Shown piece by piece: positions 54,261 to 63,837 of a stretch of DNA of 64,000 bases. A program made the translations under genes and the position numbers. Each line of letters begins with the position of its first letter. The first letter of the stretch is position 1. Source of the stretch: Ancylobacter radicis (GTDB lineage Bacteria > Pseudomonadota > Alphaproteobacteria > Rhizobiales > Xanthobacteraceae); NCBI RefSeq assembly GCF_018449475.1, contig NZ_JAHCQH010000015.1, positions 310,001 through 374,000 on the forward strand. The letters run 5' to 3'. The notes beneath the pieces are model-generated. The model did no database searches and was not told where the DNA came from. It saw only the letters and a list, made by a program, of their open reading frames with translations.

Positions 54261-55781
54261 ATGCGGCGGCGCGACGTCCTTTTGGGAGCGGCAGTTCTGG
54301 CCTTGAGCGGAACGGGAACCTGGCCGCGCAATCCGGCCATGGCCCAGACCGACAAGCCGACGCGCTTCGACGCCCAGACCGTGCGGCAACTGGCGCGCGA
54401 GCTGGCGATGAAGCCCTTCGCCGCGCCCGATCAGCAATTACCGAGCGATCTCAATGAGCTGAGCTACGACCAGTACCGCAATATCCGCTTCAATCAGGAT
54501 CGTTCGCTCTGGCGCGGACAGGGCACGCCGTTCGAAGCGCAGCTGCTGCATCGCGGCTTCCTGTTCCGCGACCGGGTGGATATCTACACCGTCGCGCAGG
54601 GCGAGGCCCGCCGGATCGAGTATACGCCGGGCCTGTTCCGCTTCGAACACGGTATCACCGCACCGGACCCCAAGCTCGATCTCGCCTTCTCCGGCTTCCG
54701 GCTGCACAGCCCGATCAACCGCCCCGACTATTTCGACGAGGTCGCCGTGTTTCAGGGCGCGAGCTATTTCCGCGCCCTCGGCAAGGACCAGGTCTATGGC
54801 ACCTCCGCGCGCGGCCTCGCCATCAAGACGGCCGACGCGGCGGGCGAGGAATTCCCTGTTTTCAAGGCGTTCTGGATCGAGGATCCCCGCCCCGGCGTCG
54901 ATTCCGTGGTGGTTCACGCCCTGCTCGACAGCCCGAGCGCGGCCGCCGCGCACCGCTTCACCATCCGGCCCGGCGCCTCGACGGTGATGGCGGTGGAGAT
55001 GACGCTCTATCCGCGCGTCGATGTCGACAAGGCCGGCCTTGCCGCGCTGACCAGCATGTTCATGTTCGGCCCCAATGACCGCGACGGCATCGACGATTTC
55101 CGCCCGATGGTGTGCGACGCCAATGGCCTCGCCATTGTCACCGGCACCGGCGAGCGGCTGTGGCGCCCGCTTGCCAACCCGCAGCGGCTACAGATTTCCT
55201 CCTTTGAATCCACCAACATACGCGGCTTCGGCCTGATGCAGCGGCAGCGTTCCTTCTTCGATTACCAGGATCTGGAAGCACGCTATGAGCGCCGCCCCAG
55301 CGTCTGGGTCGAGCCGATCGGCGATTGGGGCGACGGCGCGGTCCATCTGGTGGAAATCCCGACGCCGGAGGAGGTGCACGACAACATCGTCGCCTATTGG
55401 CGGCCGAAGGAGCCGTTCCGCAAGGGGCGCGAATACGCCTTCACCTACCGCCTGCACTGGGGCTGGGACTCGCCGGACAGCTCCGATCTCGGACGCTTCG
55501 GCCAGACCCGGATCGGGGGCACCGGCGAGCGCCGCCAATTCGTGCTCGATCTTGTCGGCGACACCATCAAGAACCTGCCGCCAGAAAATATTACCGCCCG
55601 CGTCACCGCCAATACCGGGCAGGTGTCGAACATCGTGCTGCAACGCAATCCCGAGATCGAAGGCTGGCGCCTCGCCTTCGCCTTCGAGCCCAAGGGCGCC
55701 GATGTCGCCGAACTGCGGGCCGAAATGCTGCGCGGCGAGGAGCGGCTGTCCGAGAGCTGGGTCTATCGATGGACAGCGTGA
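54261..55781 (+). CDS. Glucan biosynthesis periplasmic protein, OpgD/OpgG (MdoG) family
   Basis: A 506-aa exported protein of osmoregulated periplasmic glucan synthesis. The twin-arginine-like leader (MRRRDVLLGAAVLALSG) is a feature of OpgD rather than OpgG. The MdoG domain follows: LSYDQYRNIRFNQDRSLWRG, FGPNDRDGIDDFRP, DYQDLEARYERRPSVWVEP and YAFTYRLHWG. ATG 54261, 5 nt after GAGGA, is preferred to the adjacent ATG at 54258. It overlaps opgH by 13 nt. Confidence 0.9.
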   Translation: MRRRDVLLGAAVLALSGTGTWPRNPAMAQTDKPTRFDAQTVRQLARELAMKPFAAPDQQLPSDLNELSYDQYRNIRFNQDRSLWRGQGTPFEAQLLHRGFLFRDRVDIYTVAQGEARRIEYTPGLFRFEHGITAPDPKLDLAFSGFRLHSPINRPDYFDEVAVFQGASYFRALGKDQVYGTSARGLAIKTADAAGEEFPVFKAFWIEDPRPGVDSVVVHALLDSPSAAAAHRFTIRPGASTVMAVEMTLYPRVDVDKAGLAALTSMFMFGPNDRDGIDDFRPMVCDANGLAIVTGTGERLWRPLANPQRLQISSFESTNIRGFGLMQRQRSFFDYQDLEARYERRPSVWVEPIGDWGDGAVHLVEIPTPEEVHDNIVAYWRPKEPFRKGREYAFTYRLHWGWDSPDSSDLGRFGQTRIGGTGERRQFVLDLVGDTIKNLPPENITARVTANTGQVSNIVLQRNPEIEGWRLAFAFEPKGADVAELRAEMLRGEERLSESWVYRWTA

Positions 55782-57922
55782 CCCTGGAGCGCGCGGCGCC
55801 AATGCCCATTGAGGCCGATGCGCCCGCCTGGACGCCCGCTTTGCCCCCCGAGGCGCCGCTCCCCATGCCCGTGCAGTCGCTGCGTGTGGCCCCGCGCGTG
55901 GCCCAGCCGCCCGGACGCACGCTGACGCTGTGGCTGCGGCGCGCCTTCATCTTCTTCGGCGCGGCGGCGCTCACCCTGTTCGCCGCCCATGAAATGTATC
56001 TGGTGCTTGAGGTTGGCGGGCTGACGCTGCTGGAAGGGCTGGTGCTCGGCCTTTTCGTCATCCTGTTCGCCTGGATCGGCTTTGCCTTCACCAATGCGCT
56101 GGGCGGGGCGCTGGCGATGATTGGCCCGCGCACCGACCCGCTCGGCATCGCCGGCGCGCAACCGGCCCCGCTCGCGGCCCGCACCGCCATCCTGATGCCC
56201 ACCTATAACGAGGCCCCGGCGCGCATCTTCGCCGGGCTTCAGGCGACCTATGAATCGGTCGAGGCGACCGGTGCCATCGACGCTTTCGACTTCTTCATCC
56301 TCAGCGACACCACCGACGCGGATGTCTGGATCGCCGAGGAGGCGGCTTTCCTCGCCTTGCGCGCGCGTACCGGCGGGCATGCCCGATTATTTTACCGCCG
56401 TCGGCCGAAGAACATCGACCGCAAGGCCGGCAATATCGGGGAGTGGGTGACACGCTTCGGCGGCGCCTATGAGAACATGCTGGTGCTCGACGCCGACAGC
56501 GTGATGACTGGCGATTGCGTGCTCGCCATCGCCCGCGCGATGGAGCGGCACCCCCATGTCGGCGTGATCCAGACCCTCCCAGTGATTGTCGGCGGGCGGA
56601 CCCTGTTCGCGCGGATGCAACAATTCGCCGGCCGGCTCTATGGGCCGATGCTGGCCGAGGGGCTGGCCTGGTGGCATGGGCCGGACAGCAATTACTGGGG
56701 CCACAACGCCATCATCCGCACCCGCGCCTTCGCCCAATGCGCCGGCCTGCCGCATCTGACGGGCCGCAAACCCTTTGGCGGCCACATTCTCAGCCATGAT
56801 TTCATCGAGGCCGCACTGATCCGGCGCGGCGGCTGGGCGGTGCACATGGTGCCGTGGCTGAAGGGCTCCTATGAGGAGGGCCCGCCCTCACTGACCGATC
56901 TCGCGGTGCGCGACCGGCGCTGGTGCCAGGGCAATCTTCAGCACGCGGCGGTGCTGCCGGCGCGCGGCCTGCACCCGATCAGCCGGCTGCATCTGCTGAC
57001 CGGCATCGGGTCTTATATTACCGCACCGCTCTGGCTGATCATGCTGATCGCCGGCCTGATGACCGCGCTACAGGCGCGCTTCATGCCGCCCGCCTATTTC
57101 ACTGCCGAATTCTCGCTGTTCCCGACATGGCCGGCGCAGGACCCGATCCGCGCCGCCTGGGTGTTCGTCGGCACGATGGGTATCCTCCTACTGCCCAAGC
57201 TGATCGCCTATGCCGTGATGCTCGCCGACGGCCCGACGCGGCGCGGCTTTGGCGGCGGCATCCTCGCTCTCATCGGCCTGATCGGCGAAACCCTGCTCGC
57301 CGGCCTCGCCGCCCCGGTGATGATGGTGGCGCAATCCTCGGCCGTCGGCAGCATTCTCGCCGGGCGTGATGGCGGCTGGAATCCGCAGCGGCGCGATGAT
57401 GGCACGGTGGCGCTCGGCCCGACGCTGCGCCATTTCCTGCCCCATACCCTGTTCGGCATGGCGCTTGGCGGGGCGGCGCTGGCGATCTCGCTGCCCCTGT
57501 TCCTGTGGATGCTGCCGGTGATCCTCGGGCTGGTGCTCGCCGTGCCGCTGGTGGTGGGAACCAGCGCCAAGGTGGCGCTGCTCGCCCGGCCGGTTCTGGC
57601 GACCCCGGAGGAGCGCGACCCGCCGGCGGTGCTCACCCGCGCCTTCGCGCTGTCCCGCCAGTTGAGCGCGCAGGCGAGCGAGGAAGAGGCGGTGATGGCA
57701 CTCGCCGGTAATATGGAACTACTGGCCGCCCATCGCGCCATGCTGCCCGCGGGCGGCGCGCGCCAGCCGGGCGATTACGCGCCCGAGCGCCTGATCGCCC
57801 GGATGAAGGCGCAGGACGCGCCCGATCTGGAGACCGCGCTGGCCCTCCTGACCCCGCGCGAGAAAGCCGCCGCCCTCGCCGACCGCGAGGCGCTGGACCG
57901 GCTGCTGCACCTCGCCGCCTGA
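55769..57922 (+). CDS. opgH: Glucan beta-glucosyltransferase, OpgH (MdoH) family
   Basis: A 717-aa inner-membrane GT2 enzyme that polymerises UDP-glucose into the glucan backbone. Two N-terminal spans flank IFFGAAALTLFA and ILFAWIGFAFTNALGG, the catalytic domain has LMPTYNEAPARIF, the DxD in LVLDADSVMTGD, and the RDRRWCQGN motif, followed by several C-terminal spans. Overlap with the opgD-like gene indicates coupling. A strong terminator hairpin follows at once. Confidence 0.92.
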   Translation: MDSVTLERAAPMPIEADAPAWTPALPPEAPLPMPVQSLRVAPRVAQPPGRTLTLWLRRAFIFFGAAALTLFAAHEMYLVLEVGGLTLLEGLVLGLFVILFAWIGFAFTNALGGALAMIGPRTDPLGIAGAQPAPLAARTAILMPTYNEAPARIFAGLQATYESVEATGAIDAFDFFILSDTTDADVWIAEEAAFLALRARTGGHARLFYRRRPKNIDRKAGNIGEWVTRFGGAYENMLVLDADSVMTGDCVLAIARAMERHPHVGVIQTLPVIVGGRTLFARMQQFAGRLYGPMLAEGLAWWHGPDSNYWGHNAIIRTRAFAQCAGLPHLTGRKPFGGHILSHDFIEAALIRRGGWAVHMVPWLKGSYEEGPPSLTDLAVRDRRWCQGNLQHAAVLPARGLHPISRLHLLTGIGSYITAPLWLIMLIAGLMTALQARFMPPAYFTAEFSLFPTWPAQDPIRAAWVFVGTMGILLLPKLIAYAVMLADGPTRRGFGGGILALIGLIGETLLAGLAAPVMMVAQSSAVGSILAGRDGGWNPQRRDDGTVALGPTLRHFLPHTLFGMALGGAALAISLPLFLWMLPVILGLVLAVPLVVGTSAKVALLARPVLATPEERDPPAVLTRAFALSRQLSAQASEEEAVMALAGNMELLAAHRAMLPAGGARQPGDYAPERLIARMKAQDAPDLETALALLTPREKAAALADREALDRLLHLAA

Positions 57923-57932
57923 TAGCAGACAT

Positions 57933-57960
57933 GGAAACGGGGGCCGCAGCCCCCGTTTCC
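57933..57960 (+). terminator. Rho-independent terminator after opgH
   Basis: GGAAACGGGGGC and GCCCCCGTTTCC form a perfect 12-bp stem with loop CGCA, followed by GTTCTTCTG. It lies 11 bp after the opgH stop and also faces the convergent pfpI-like gene. Confidence 0.85.
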
Positions 57961-58002
57961 GTTCTTCTGTCGCTTGGATTCTGCTCACGCCACCGTTTCT
58001 GC

Positions 58003-58566
58003 TCACGCCACCTTGCGGCGCTCGTGGCGGCCTTCGCCGACTTCCTCGACGATCTTGGCGCAGAACGCCTTGAGATCCTCCGGCGAACGGCTGGTGATGA
58101 TGCCCTGATCGGTGGCGACCTCGCGGTCCACCCAGTTGCCGCCGGCATTCACCACATCGGTGCGGATCGACTTGTACGATGTTACCGTGCGCCCGCGCAC
58201 CGCGTCGGCCTCCACCAGCAGCCACGGCCCATGGCAGATGGCGGCGACCACCTTGCCGGCATCGAGGAAGGCCCGAACGATGCGCATCGCGTCCGCATCG
58301 ACGCGCAGAACATCCGGGTTGATCTGCCCGCCGGGGATCACTAGCGCCTGGTAATTCTCGGGCTCGGCCGCGGCGAGGGATAGGTCTGATCTTACCGTCT
58401 CACCCCAGTCCTTGCCCTTCCAGCCGCGGATCGGCTGGCCGTCCGGGCTGGCAATGTCAACCGTCGCCCCGGCGGCGCGCAGATCGTCGCGCGGCACCAT
58501 CAGCTCCGACTGCTCGAAGCCGTCGGTGGCGATGATGAGAATACGGGCGTCGCGAATAGTCGGCAT
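58003..58566 (-). CDS. DJ-1/PfpI-family protein (type 1 glutamine amidotransferase-like)
   Basis: A 187-aa cytoplasmic protein. The nucleophile elbow is AAICHGPWLLVEA, with Cys followed by His as in PfpI/YhbO. Upstream pieces are RILIIATDGFEQSELMVPRD and VIPGGQINPDVLR. Members protect against glyoxal, oxidative or thermal damage. The start at 58566 (MPTIRDAR) has GGAGC 7 nt upstream. Confidence 0.9.
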   Translation of the reverse strand: MPTIRDARILIIATDGFEQSELMVPRDDLRAAGATVDIASPDGQPIRGWKGKDWGETVRSDLSLAAAEPENYQALVIPGGQINPDVLRVDADAMRIVRAFLDAGKVVAAICHGPWLLVEADAVRGRTVTSYKSIRTDVVNAGGNWVDREVATDQGIITSRSPEDLKAFCAKIVEEVGEGRHERRKVA

Positions 58567-58667
58567 GGAATGCTCCTTGAAAGTGCATCCCCGCTTCAGG
58601 TTTCCCACAAGGCGAACGCTAATGGCGGAGCGAAGTTCCAGCCTTTTCTCGCCCCGCCCGTGACGCA

Positions 58668-58949
58668 TCAGCTCTTGCCGGAAAGCTCCCGTTCCGCCCA
58701 GCCGGGCGCGGTGTCCGACACCTCGGTCTCGGGCCGATCCATGCCCTGCGCGGTCTCCTCATGCCATTGGCCGGCGCTGTCCTGATAAAGAATCGGGCGC
58801 GTCTCGCCGGGCATGGACTGGCGCGCCGCCGCGTCGCGGGCGGCGTTCAGGGCGCCCTCATGGGTGGGATGCGTCTCCGAGAAGACGTCGCCGAGCTTGT
58901 AGGCCCAGCCGCCATCATGCTCGACGATCTCATAGCGAATATGGCTCAT
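58668..58949 (-). CDS. DUF2188 domain protein
   Basis: A 93-aa small protein. The pattern YEIVEHDGGWAYKLGDVFSE followed by HPTHEGALNAARDAA fits DUF2188, a short beta-beta-alpha family common near stress genes. It lies just upstream of the pfpI-like gene in the same direction and may be cotranscribed with it. Function unknown. Confidence 0.75.
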   Translation of the reverse strand: MSHIRYEIVEHDGGWAYKLGDVFSETHPTHEGALNAARDAAARQSMPGETRPILYQDSAGQWHEETAQGMDRPETEVSDTAPGWAERELSGKS

Positions 58950-58984
58950 CGCAAAGTCCTCCTGCCGGCAACAATCCAGGGATG

Positions 58985-59006
58985 CCCGGCGCGGTTCCGC
59001 GCCGGG
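58985..59006 (-). terminator. Hairpin downstream of the PoxB-like gene
   Basis: CCCGGCGCGG and CCGCGCCGGG are perfect 10-bp arms around TT. It sits 14 bp after the PoxB-like stop and before the DUF2188 gene. No U tract. Confidence 0.5.
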
Positions 59007-59019
59007 ATGGCGCCGTGCT

Positions 59020-60753
59020 TCAGCGCGGCAGCAGATTGGTGCGGGCGAGATCCAGCACCTCGTCGCCGCGCCCGCTCATCACGGCGCGGATCATCCACAG
59101 GCCGAAGCCCTTGGCCTGCTCCAGCCCGATGGTCGGCGGCATGGAGAGTTCCTGCGTGGCGGTGACGACATCGAGCACCGCCGGCCCGTCATGGGCGAGC
59201 ACGTTAGCGACGGCGGCGGGCAGGTCGCCGGGATCCTCCACCCGCACGCCATGGATACCCATGGCCCGCGCCATGGCGGCGAAGTCGGGATTGTCGAGAT
59301 TGGTGCCAATCTCGACGAAGCCGTTGGCCTTCATCTCCAGCGCCACGAAGCCAAGCGTGCCGTTGTTGAAGATCACCACCTTCGCCGGCAGCTTCTGCTG
59401 GGTCAGCGTGATGAGGTCGCCCATCAGCATGGTGAAGCCACCATCGCCGGAGAGCGAAATCACCTGTCGGCCGGGATAGGCCGCCTGCGCGCCGATGGCA
59501 TGCGGCATCGCATTGGCCATGGAGCCGTGAGCCAGCGAGCCGAGAAGGCGGCGCTTGCCGTTCATCTTGAGGTAGCGGGCTGCCCAGATGGTCGGCGTGC
59601 CGACATCGAAGGTGAACACCGCGTCCTCGCTCGCGGCCTCGCTGACGAGGCGGGCGAGATATTGCGGATGGATCGGCGGGCGCCCGGCGGTGCCGGTGGC
59701 AAGGTCGTCAAGCCCGGCGCGCACCTTGCGGTATTTTTGCACCATCGTGTCGAGATGGGTGCGGTCGGTCTTGGCTTTCAGCTTCGGCAGCAGCGCATCG
59801 ATGGTGAGCCCGACATCGCCGACCAGGCCGAGATCGAGCTTGCAGCGCCGGCCGAGCTGCTCCGGGCGCACATCCACCTGCGCGATGGTAATATCGGAGG
59901 GGAAGAACTGCTTGTAGGGGAAGTCCGTCCCCAGCAGCAGCAGCACGTCGCAATCGTGCATCGCCTCATAGCCGGAGGAGAAGCCGATGAAGCCGGTCAT
60001 GCCGACATCATAGGGATTGTCGTATTCGACGAACTCCTTGCCGCCGAGCGCATGAACGACGGGGCTCTTGAGCTTCTCGGCCAGTGCCATCAGCGGCTCA
60101 TGCGCCCCGGCGCAGCCGCGCCCGCAGAACAGGGTGACGCTGGCCGCAGTGTTGAGCAGATGGGCGAGCGCGTCGACCTCCCCCTCGGCCGGCACGACGC
60201 GTGGCACGGGAGGCAGCAGGCCGGCATTGGGGGCGCTCTTGCGGGCCGGCGCCGGCTTCAGCGCCACGTCGCCAGGAATGACCACCACCGCGACGCCCCG
60301 CTTGCCGACGGCGGCGCGGATGGCGTTCTCCAGCACATAGGGCATCTGCTCGGGGCTGGAGACCAGCTCGCAATAGACGCTGCACTCCTGGAACAGGTTC
60401 TGCGGGTGGGTCTCCTGGAAATAGCCGCCGCCAATCTCCTGCGAGGGGATCTGCGCGGCGATGGCGAGCACCGGCGTGCGGGTTCGCTGGGCGTCGAACA
60501 ACCCGTTGATGAGGTGAAGATTGCCCGGGCCGCAGGAGCCGGCGCACACCGCGAGCTGGCCGGTAAGCTGGGCCTCGGCGGAAGCGGCAAACGCGGCCGT
60601 TTCCTCATGGCGCACATGCACCCAGTCGAGGCTGCCGGTTTCCCGGATCGCCTCGGTGAGGCCGTTGAGACTGTCGCCGACGACGCCATAGATGCGTCGG
60701 ACGCCGACCTGGTGCAGCGTGGAGACGATGAGATCGGCCACATTGCCGGACAT
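59020..60753 (-). CDS. Thiamine-diphosphate enzyme, pyruvate dehydrogenase (quinone)/pyruvate oxidase-like
   Basis: A 577-aa TPP enzyme. The cofactor Glu is in [13 protein letters not shown], substrate-side [17 protein letters not shown], and the TPP motif [12 protein letters not shown] continues to [13 protein letters not shown]. The layout and [13 protein letters not shown] start match PoxB, which decarboxylates pyruvate to acetate at the membrane. A C-terminal membrane-binding helix is not obvious, so acetolactate-synthase-like or sulfoacetaldehyde-type activity cannot be excluded. The ATG at 60753 follows AGGTG. Confidence 0.85.
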   Translation of the reverse strand: MSGNVADLIVSTLHQVGVRRIYGVVGDSLNGLTEAIRETGSLDWVHVRHEETAAFAASAEAQLTGQLAVCAGSCGPGNLHLINGLFDAQRTRTPVLAIAAQIPSQEIGGGYFQETHPQNLFQECSVYCELVSSPEQMPYVLENAIRAAVGKRGVAVVVIPGDVALKPAPARKSAPNAGLLPPVPRVVPAEGEVDALAHLLNTAASVTLFCGRGCAGAHEPLMALAEKLKSPVVHALGGKEFVEYDNPYDVGMTGFIGFSSGYEAMHDCDVLLLLGTDFPYKQFFPSDITIAQVDVRPEQLGRRCKLDLGLVGDVGLTIDALLPKLKAKTDRTHLDTMVQKYRKVRAGLDDLATGTAGRPPIHPQYLARLVSEAASEDAVFTFDVGTPTIWAARYLKMNGKRRLLGSLAHGSMANAMPHAIGAQAAYPGRQVISLSGDGGFTMLMGDLITLTQQKLPAKVVIFNNGTLGFVALEMKANGFVEIGTNLDNPDFAAMARAMGIHGVRVEDPGDLPAAVANVLAHDGPAVLDVVTATQELSMPPTIGLEQAKGFGLWMIRAVMSGRGDEVLDLARTNLLPR

Positions 60754-61033
60754 AATGTACACCTCGTGACTGGGGGCGCCCACCACAATGGTACCGCGCC
60801 GCACGTGCCTCAACGTTCGCGCCTAGTGTGCCGGCTTCCTCGCCGGGATCAATTCAACCCGCGTAGTCAGAACGATACGTTCATCCCAGCGCGGCATACC
60901 TATGTATACGGAGCGCCTGACACGAAGCTGGTAAGCTAGCGGACATGTGCTTGCGCGTCTCTGACTCTCCTCGCGTGTACCTGACTTGCTACTGCCGGTT
61001 TCCTCATCCAGGCCACACGCCGGAGGCGGGCCG

Positions 61034-62473
61034 ATGATGCCGCTTGCTGTGGCGCATGGCGCGCGCTCGGCCCTGATCCCGATGCTCGCGGCCCTGCTCG
61101 GTATCATCATCTTCCTGGTCGACACGCTGACCCCGCTCGATATGGCGGTGGCGGTGCTCTATGTCGCCGTCGTCATGCTGCTGGCGGATGTCCTCACCCG
61201 GCGCGGCATTCTCGCCGTCGGGGCCCTGTGCATCGGCCTGACGACGATCAGCTTCTTCGCCGTCCATAATGTCCGTTTCGAGCTGGAAGCGGTGGCCCGC
61301 GCCATTGTCGCCCTCTCGGCGATCGGCATCGTCACGCTGCTCTCGCTGCGCAATCGCCACTCCAGCGAATCTCTGCGCGACCAGGCGGCACTGCTCGACC
61401 TCACCCATGACGCCATCCTCGTGCGCGATGCGAGCGATACCCTCCTGTACTGGAATCGCGGCGCCGAGGAGCTGTATGGCTGGACCGCCGACGAGGCGGT
61501 GGGCCGCAACACTGCCGAATTGCTGCGCACCGGTTTCCCGATCTCGCGCGAGGCCGCCGCTGTCGAACTGGAGCGGCACGGGCGCTGGGAGGGCGAGCTG
61601 CGCCACACCCGCAAGGATGGCGCGCGAGTCACTGTCGCCAGTCGCTGGTCGCTGCGCCGCGATGCTCAGGGCCGGCCGCTCGCCGTCATGGAAACCAACA
61701 ACGACATCACCGAGCGCAAGGCTTCGCAGGACCGGCTGGACAAGGCACAGGCCGAACTGGTCCATGTCACGCATATGGCCACGCTCGGCCAGCTCACCGC
61801 CTCGATCGCCCATGAGGTGAACCAGCCGCTTGCCGCCGTCGTCACCAATGGCGAGGCGTGCCTGCGCTGGCTGCGCCGCCCATCTCCCGATGTCGGCGAA
61901 GCGCTCGCATCGGTCGAGCGGATGATTGCCAATGGCCGGCGCGCCGGCGAGGTGGTGGCGCGGATGCGCGCGCTCTCCCGCCGGCAGGCCGACCGGCAGG
62001 AAACGGTCGATCTCTCGCAACTGGTCCGCGAGAGCCTCGCCCTCGTCGAGCGCGAGCTTACCCGTCATCATATCGCGGTCGAACTCGATCTCGCCGATGC
62101 ACTGCCGGTGGTAACCGGAGACCGCGTGCAATTGCAGCAGATCGTCATCAACCTTGCCGTCAACGCGGTGCAAGCCATGGAGGGCGCTCCCCGCCCCCGC
62201 CGGTTGAAGCTGCGCACCCGCGCGCTGGAGTGGGCGGAGGGCGAGGCGGCGCGCCTTGACATCACCGACAGCGGTGTGGGCGCCGACACCGAGGCCATGT
62301 CACGGCTGTTCGAGCCGTTCTATACCTCGAAGCCGGACGCCATGGGCCTCGGCCTGTCGATCAGCCGATATCTCGTCGAGGCCCATGGCGGCGTCATCGA
62401 GGCAACTCTCAATTCCGATCGCGGCATGACATTCGCCGTGATCCTGCCGGCAGCGAAGGAGCAAAGCCTGTGA
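61034..62473 (+). CDS. PAS-domain sensor histidine kinase (FixL/NtrB-like)
   Basis: A 479-aa kinase with three or four N-terminal membrane spans (residues ~10-110), a PAS domain (~125-240, [20 protein letters not shown]), and a transmitter with the phospho-His in [20 protein letters not shown] box [13 protein letters not shown]1 [10 protein letters not shown] and G2 [16 protein letters not shown]. The HEVNQPL box is that of FixL and related kinases. No haem ligand could be identified in the PAS domain. GGAGG lies 7 nt before the ATG. Stop overlaps the next regulator. Confidence 0.9.
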   Translation: MMPLAVAHGARSALIPMLAALLGIIIFLVDTLTPLDMAVAVLYVAVVMLLADVLTRRGILAVGALCIGLTTISFFAVHNVRFELEAVARAIVALSAIGIVTLLSLRNRHSSESLRDQAALLDLTHDAILVRDASDTLLYWNRGAEELYGWTADEAVGRNTAELLRTGFPISREAAAVELERHGRWEGELRHTRKDGARVTVASRWSLRRDAQGRPLAVMETNNDITERKASQDRLDKAQAELVHVTHMATLGQLTASIAHEVNQPLAAVVTNGEACLRWLRRPSPDVGEALASVERMIANGRRAGEVVARMRALSRRQADRQETVDLSQLVRESLALVERELTRHHIAVELDLADALPVVTGDRVQLQQIVINLAVNAVQAMEGAPRPRRLKLRTRALEWAEGEAARLDITDSGVGADTEAMSRLFEPFYTSKPDAMGLGLSISRYLVEAHGGVIEATLNSDRGMTFAVILPAAKEQSL

Positions 62474-63126
62474 GCGCCATCTCCGCCCAAGGCGGCAAGG
62501 CCGCTGCGCCCGACCCGCTGGTGATCGTGGTCGATGACGATGCCGGCCTGCGCGAGGCGCTGTCCAGCCTGTTCCGCTCGATCGGGCTGAAGGTGGAGCT
62601 GTTCGGCTCGGCGGCCGAGTTCCTCGCCGCCCGTATCCCGGATGTGCCACGCTGTCTGGTCCTCGACATCCGCCTGCCGGGCGTCAGCGGGCTCGACTTC
62701 CAGTCGCAACTCGCGCGCTCGGGCATGAACATGCCCACCATTTTCATGACCGGCTATGGGGATATCCCGATGACGGTGCGGGCGATGAAGGCCGGTGCCG
62801 TCGATTTTCTCACCAAGCCCTTTCGGGATCAGGACATGCTTGATGCCGTGGTGCAGGCCATCGAACAGGACAAGACCCGCCGGCAGGCGGATCAGGCGGT
62901 GGCCAGCGTGCAACTTCTCTATGAGACGCTGACCGCACGCGAGAAGGAGGTGATGGCGCTCGTCACCTCCGGGCTCATGAACAAGCAGGTGGCCGGCGAA
63001 ATCGGGCTGAGCGAAATCACCGTAAAGATCCATCGCGGCCACGTGATGCGCAAGATGGGCGCCCGCTCACTGGCCGATCTCGTGCGCATGGCGGAGACGC
63101 TGGGGCTTTCGACACCGAAAAGATAG
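62470..63126 (+). CDS. FixJ-family response regulator (receiver plus LuxR helix-turn-helix)
   Basis: A 218-aa regulator. Receiver ~residues 15-130 with acidic pair VVDDDAG and phospho-Asp in [12 protein letters not shown]; Lys in FLTKPFRD. The output domain is a LuxR helix-turn-helix: [20 protein letters not shown] and [19 protein letters not shown] start overlaps the kinase stop, so the two form a cognate pair. Confidence 0.9.
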   Translation: MSAISAQGGKAAAPDPLVIVVDDDAGLREALSSLFRSIGLKVELFGSAAEFLAARIPDVPRCLVLDIRLPGVSGLDFQSQLARSGMNMPTIFMTGYGDIPMTVRAMKAGAVDFLTKPFRDQDMLDAVVQAIEQDKTRRQADQAVASVQLLYETLTAREKEVMALVTSGLMNKQVAGEIGLSEITVKIHRGHVMRKMGARSLADLVRMAETLGLSTPKR

Positions 63127-63143
63127 ACCCGGCAAACCTTGAT

Positions 63144-63157
63144 ATGATTCACGTCAG
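63144..63157. promoter_or_regulatory. FNR/FixK-like box candidate
   Basis: ATGAT-TCAC-GTCAG matches the FNR/FixK consensus TTGAT-N4-ATCAA at 7 of 10 fixed positions. It lies about 80 bp before the single-domain regulator. Weak match, but position and neighbours fit. Confidence 0.25.
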
Positions 63158-63237
63158 GGCCGTAGAGCGCAATATAGCTCAAGGTCAGGGAACGCAGCCA
63201 CCGCGCGCCCGCCGCCGACCGGGAAGGATACTCAATC

Positions 63238-63609
63238 GTGCGCCACGCCCAGATGGTCGCGATCATCGACGATGACGAGCAGGTCCGCACCGCGACGGCC
63301 AGCCTCGTCCGATCGCTTGGTCTCGCCACACGCACCTTCGCCTCGGCCGAGGATTTCCTACTCTCGCCCGAGCAAGGCGTGGCTGACTGTGTCATCACCG
63401 ATGTGCAGATGCCCGGCATGAGCGGCGTGGAGTTGCAGGCGGCGTTGCGGGCCAAGGGAAGCCGCACGCCGCTCATCTTCATCACCGCCTTTCCCGAGGA
63501 CCGTATCCGGCGGCAGGTGACGCTGGCCGGCGCGGTCGGCTTCCTCGCCAAGCCGTTCGACGGCCAGGAGATGATCGCCTGCCTCGACGCGGCGCTGGCC
63601 GGCGCCTGA
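63238..63609 (+). CDS. Single-domain response regulator (FixJ-type receiver)
   Basis: A 123-aa receiver without an output domain: acidic pair IDDDEQ, phospho-Asp in CVITDVQMPGMSG, Thr in FITAFPED and Lys in FLAKPFDG. It probably competes for or relays phosphate from the neighbouring kinase. GTG start; separated by 111 bp from the FixJ-like gene, so it may have its own promoter. Confidence 0.88.
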   Translation: MRHAQMVAIIDDDEQVRTATASLVRSLGLATRTFASAEDFLLSPEQGVADCVITDVQMPGMSGVELQAALRAKGSRTPLIFITAFPEDRIRRQVTLAGAVGFLAKPFDGQEMIACLDAALAGA

Positions 63610-63651
63610 CACCCGGACGCCACCATCTCTTCTCACGCTCCCCTTTCGAAG

Positions 63652-63676
63652 AACGCCGGCACCCCGTGCCGGCGTT
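63652..63676 (+). terminator. Rho-independent terminator
   Basis: AACGCCGGCAC and GTGCCGGCGTT are perfect 11-bp arms around CCC, followed by TT. It lies 43 bp after the single-domain regulator. Confidence 0.75.
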
Positions 63677-63837
63677 TTGCGTTGCGCAGGGATGGGGCGC
63701 GACACACGCAAGTATGAGGCCGCCACCCCAAGGGCCGATTTCACGGCGCGGGCCATGGGCCTAGCCTCCTCAGGGTCAGGTGAGCGAGCGGCCCTCTCCG
63801 CCGCCAGCCCCGCCCTTTCTTCCCAGGAGTGACCCCG

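Noticed and set aside
57265..57300. Possible third copy of the 38-bp repeat in opgH
   Set aside because: Only a short CTCATCGGCCTGATCGG stretch matches, and it encodes an ordinary membrane segment.
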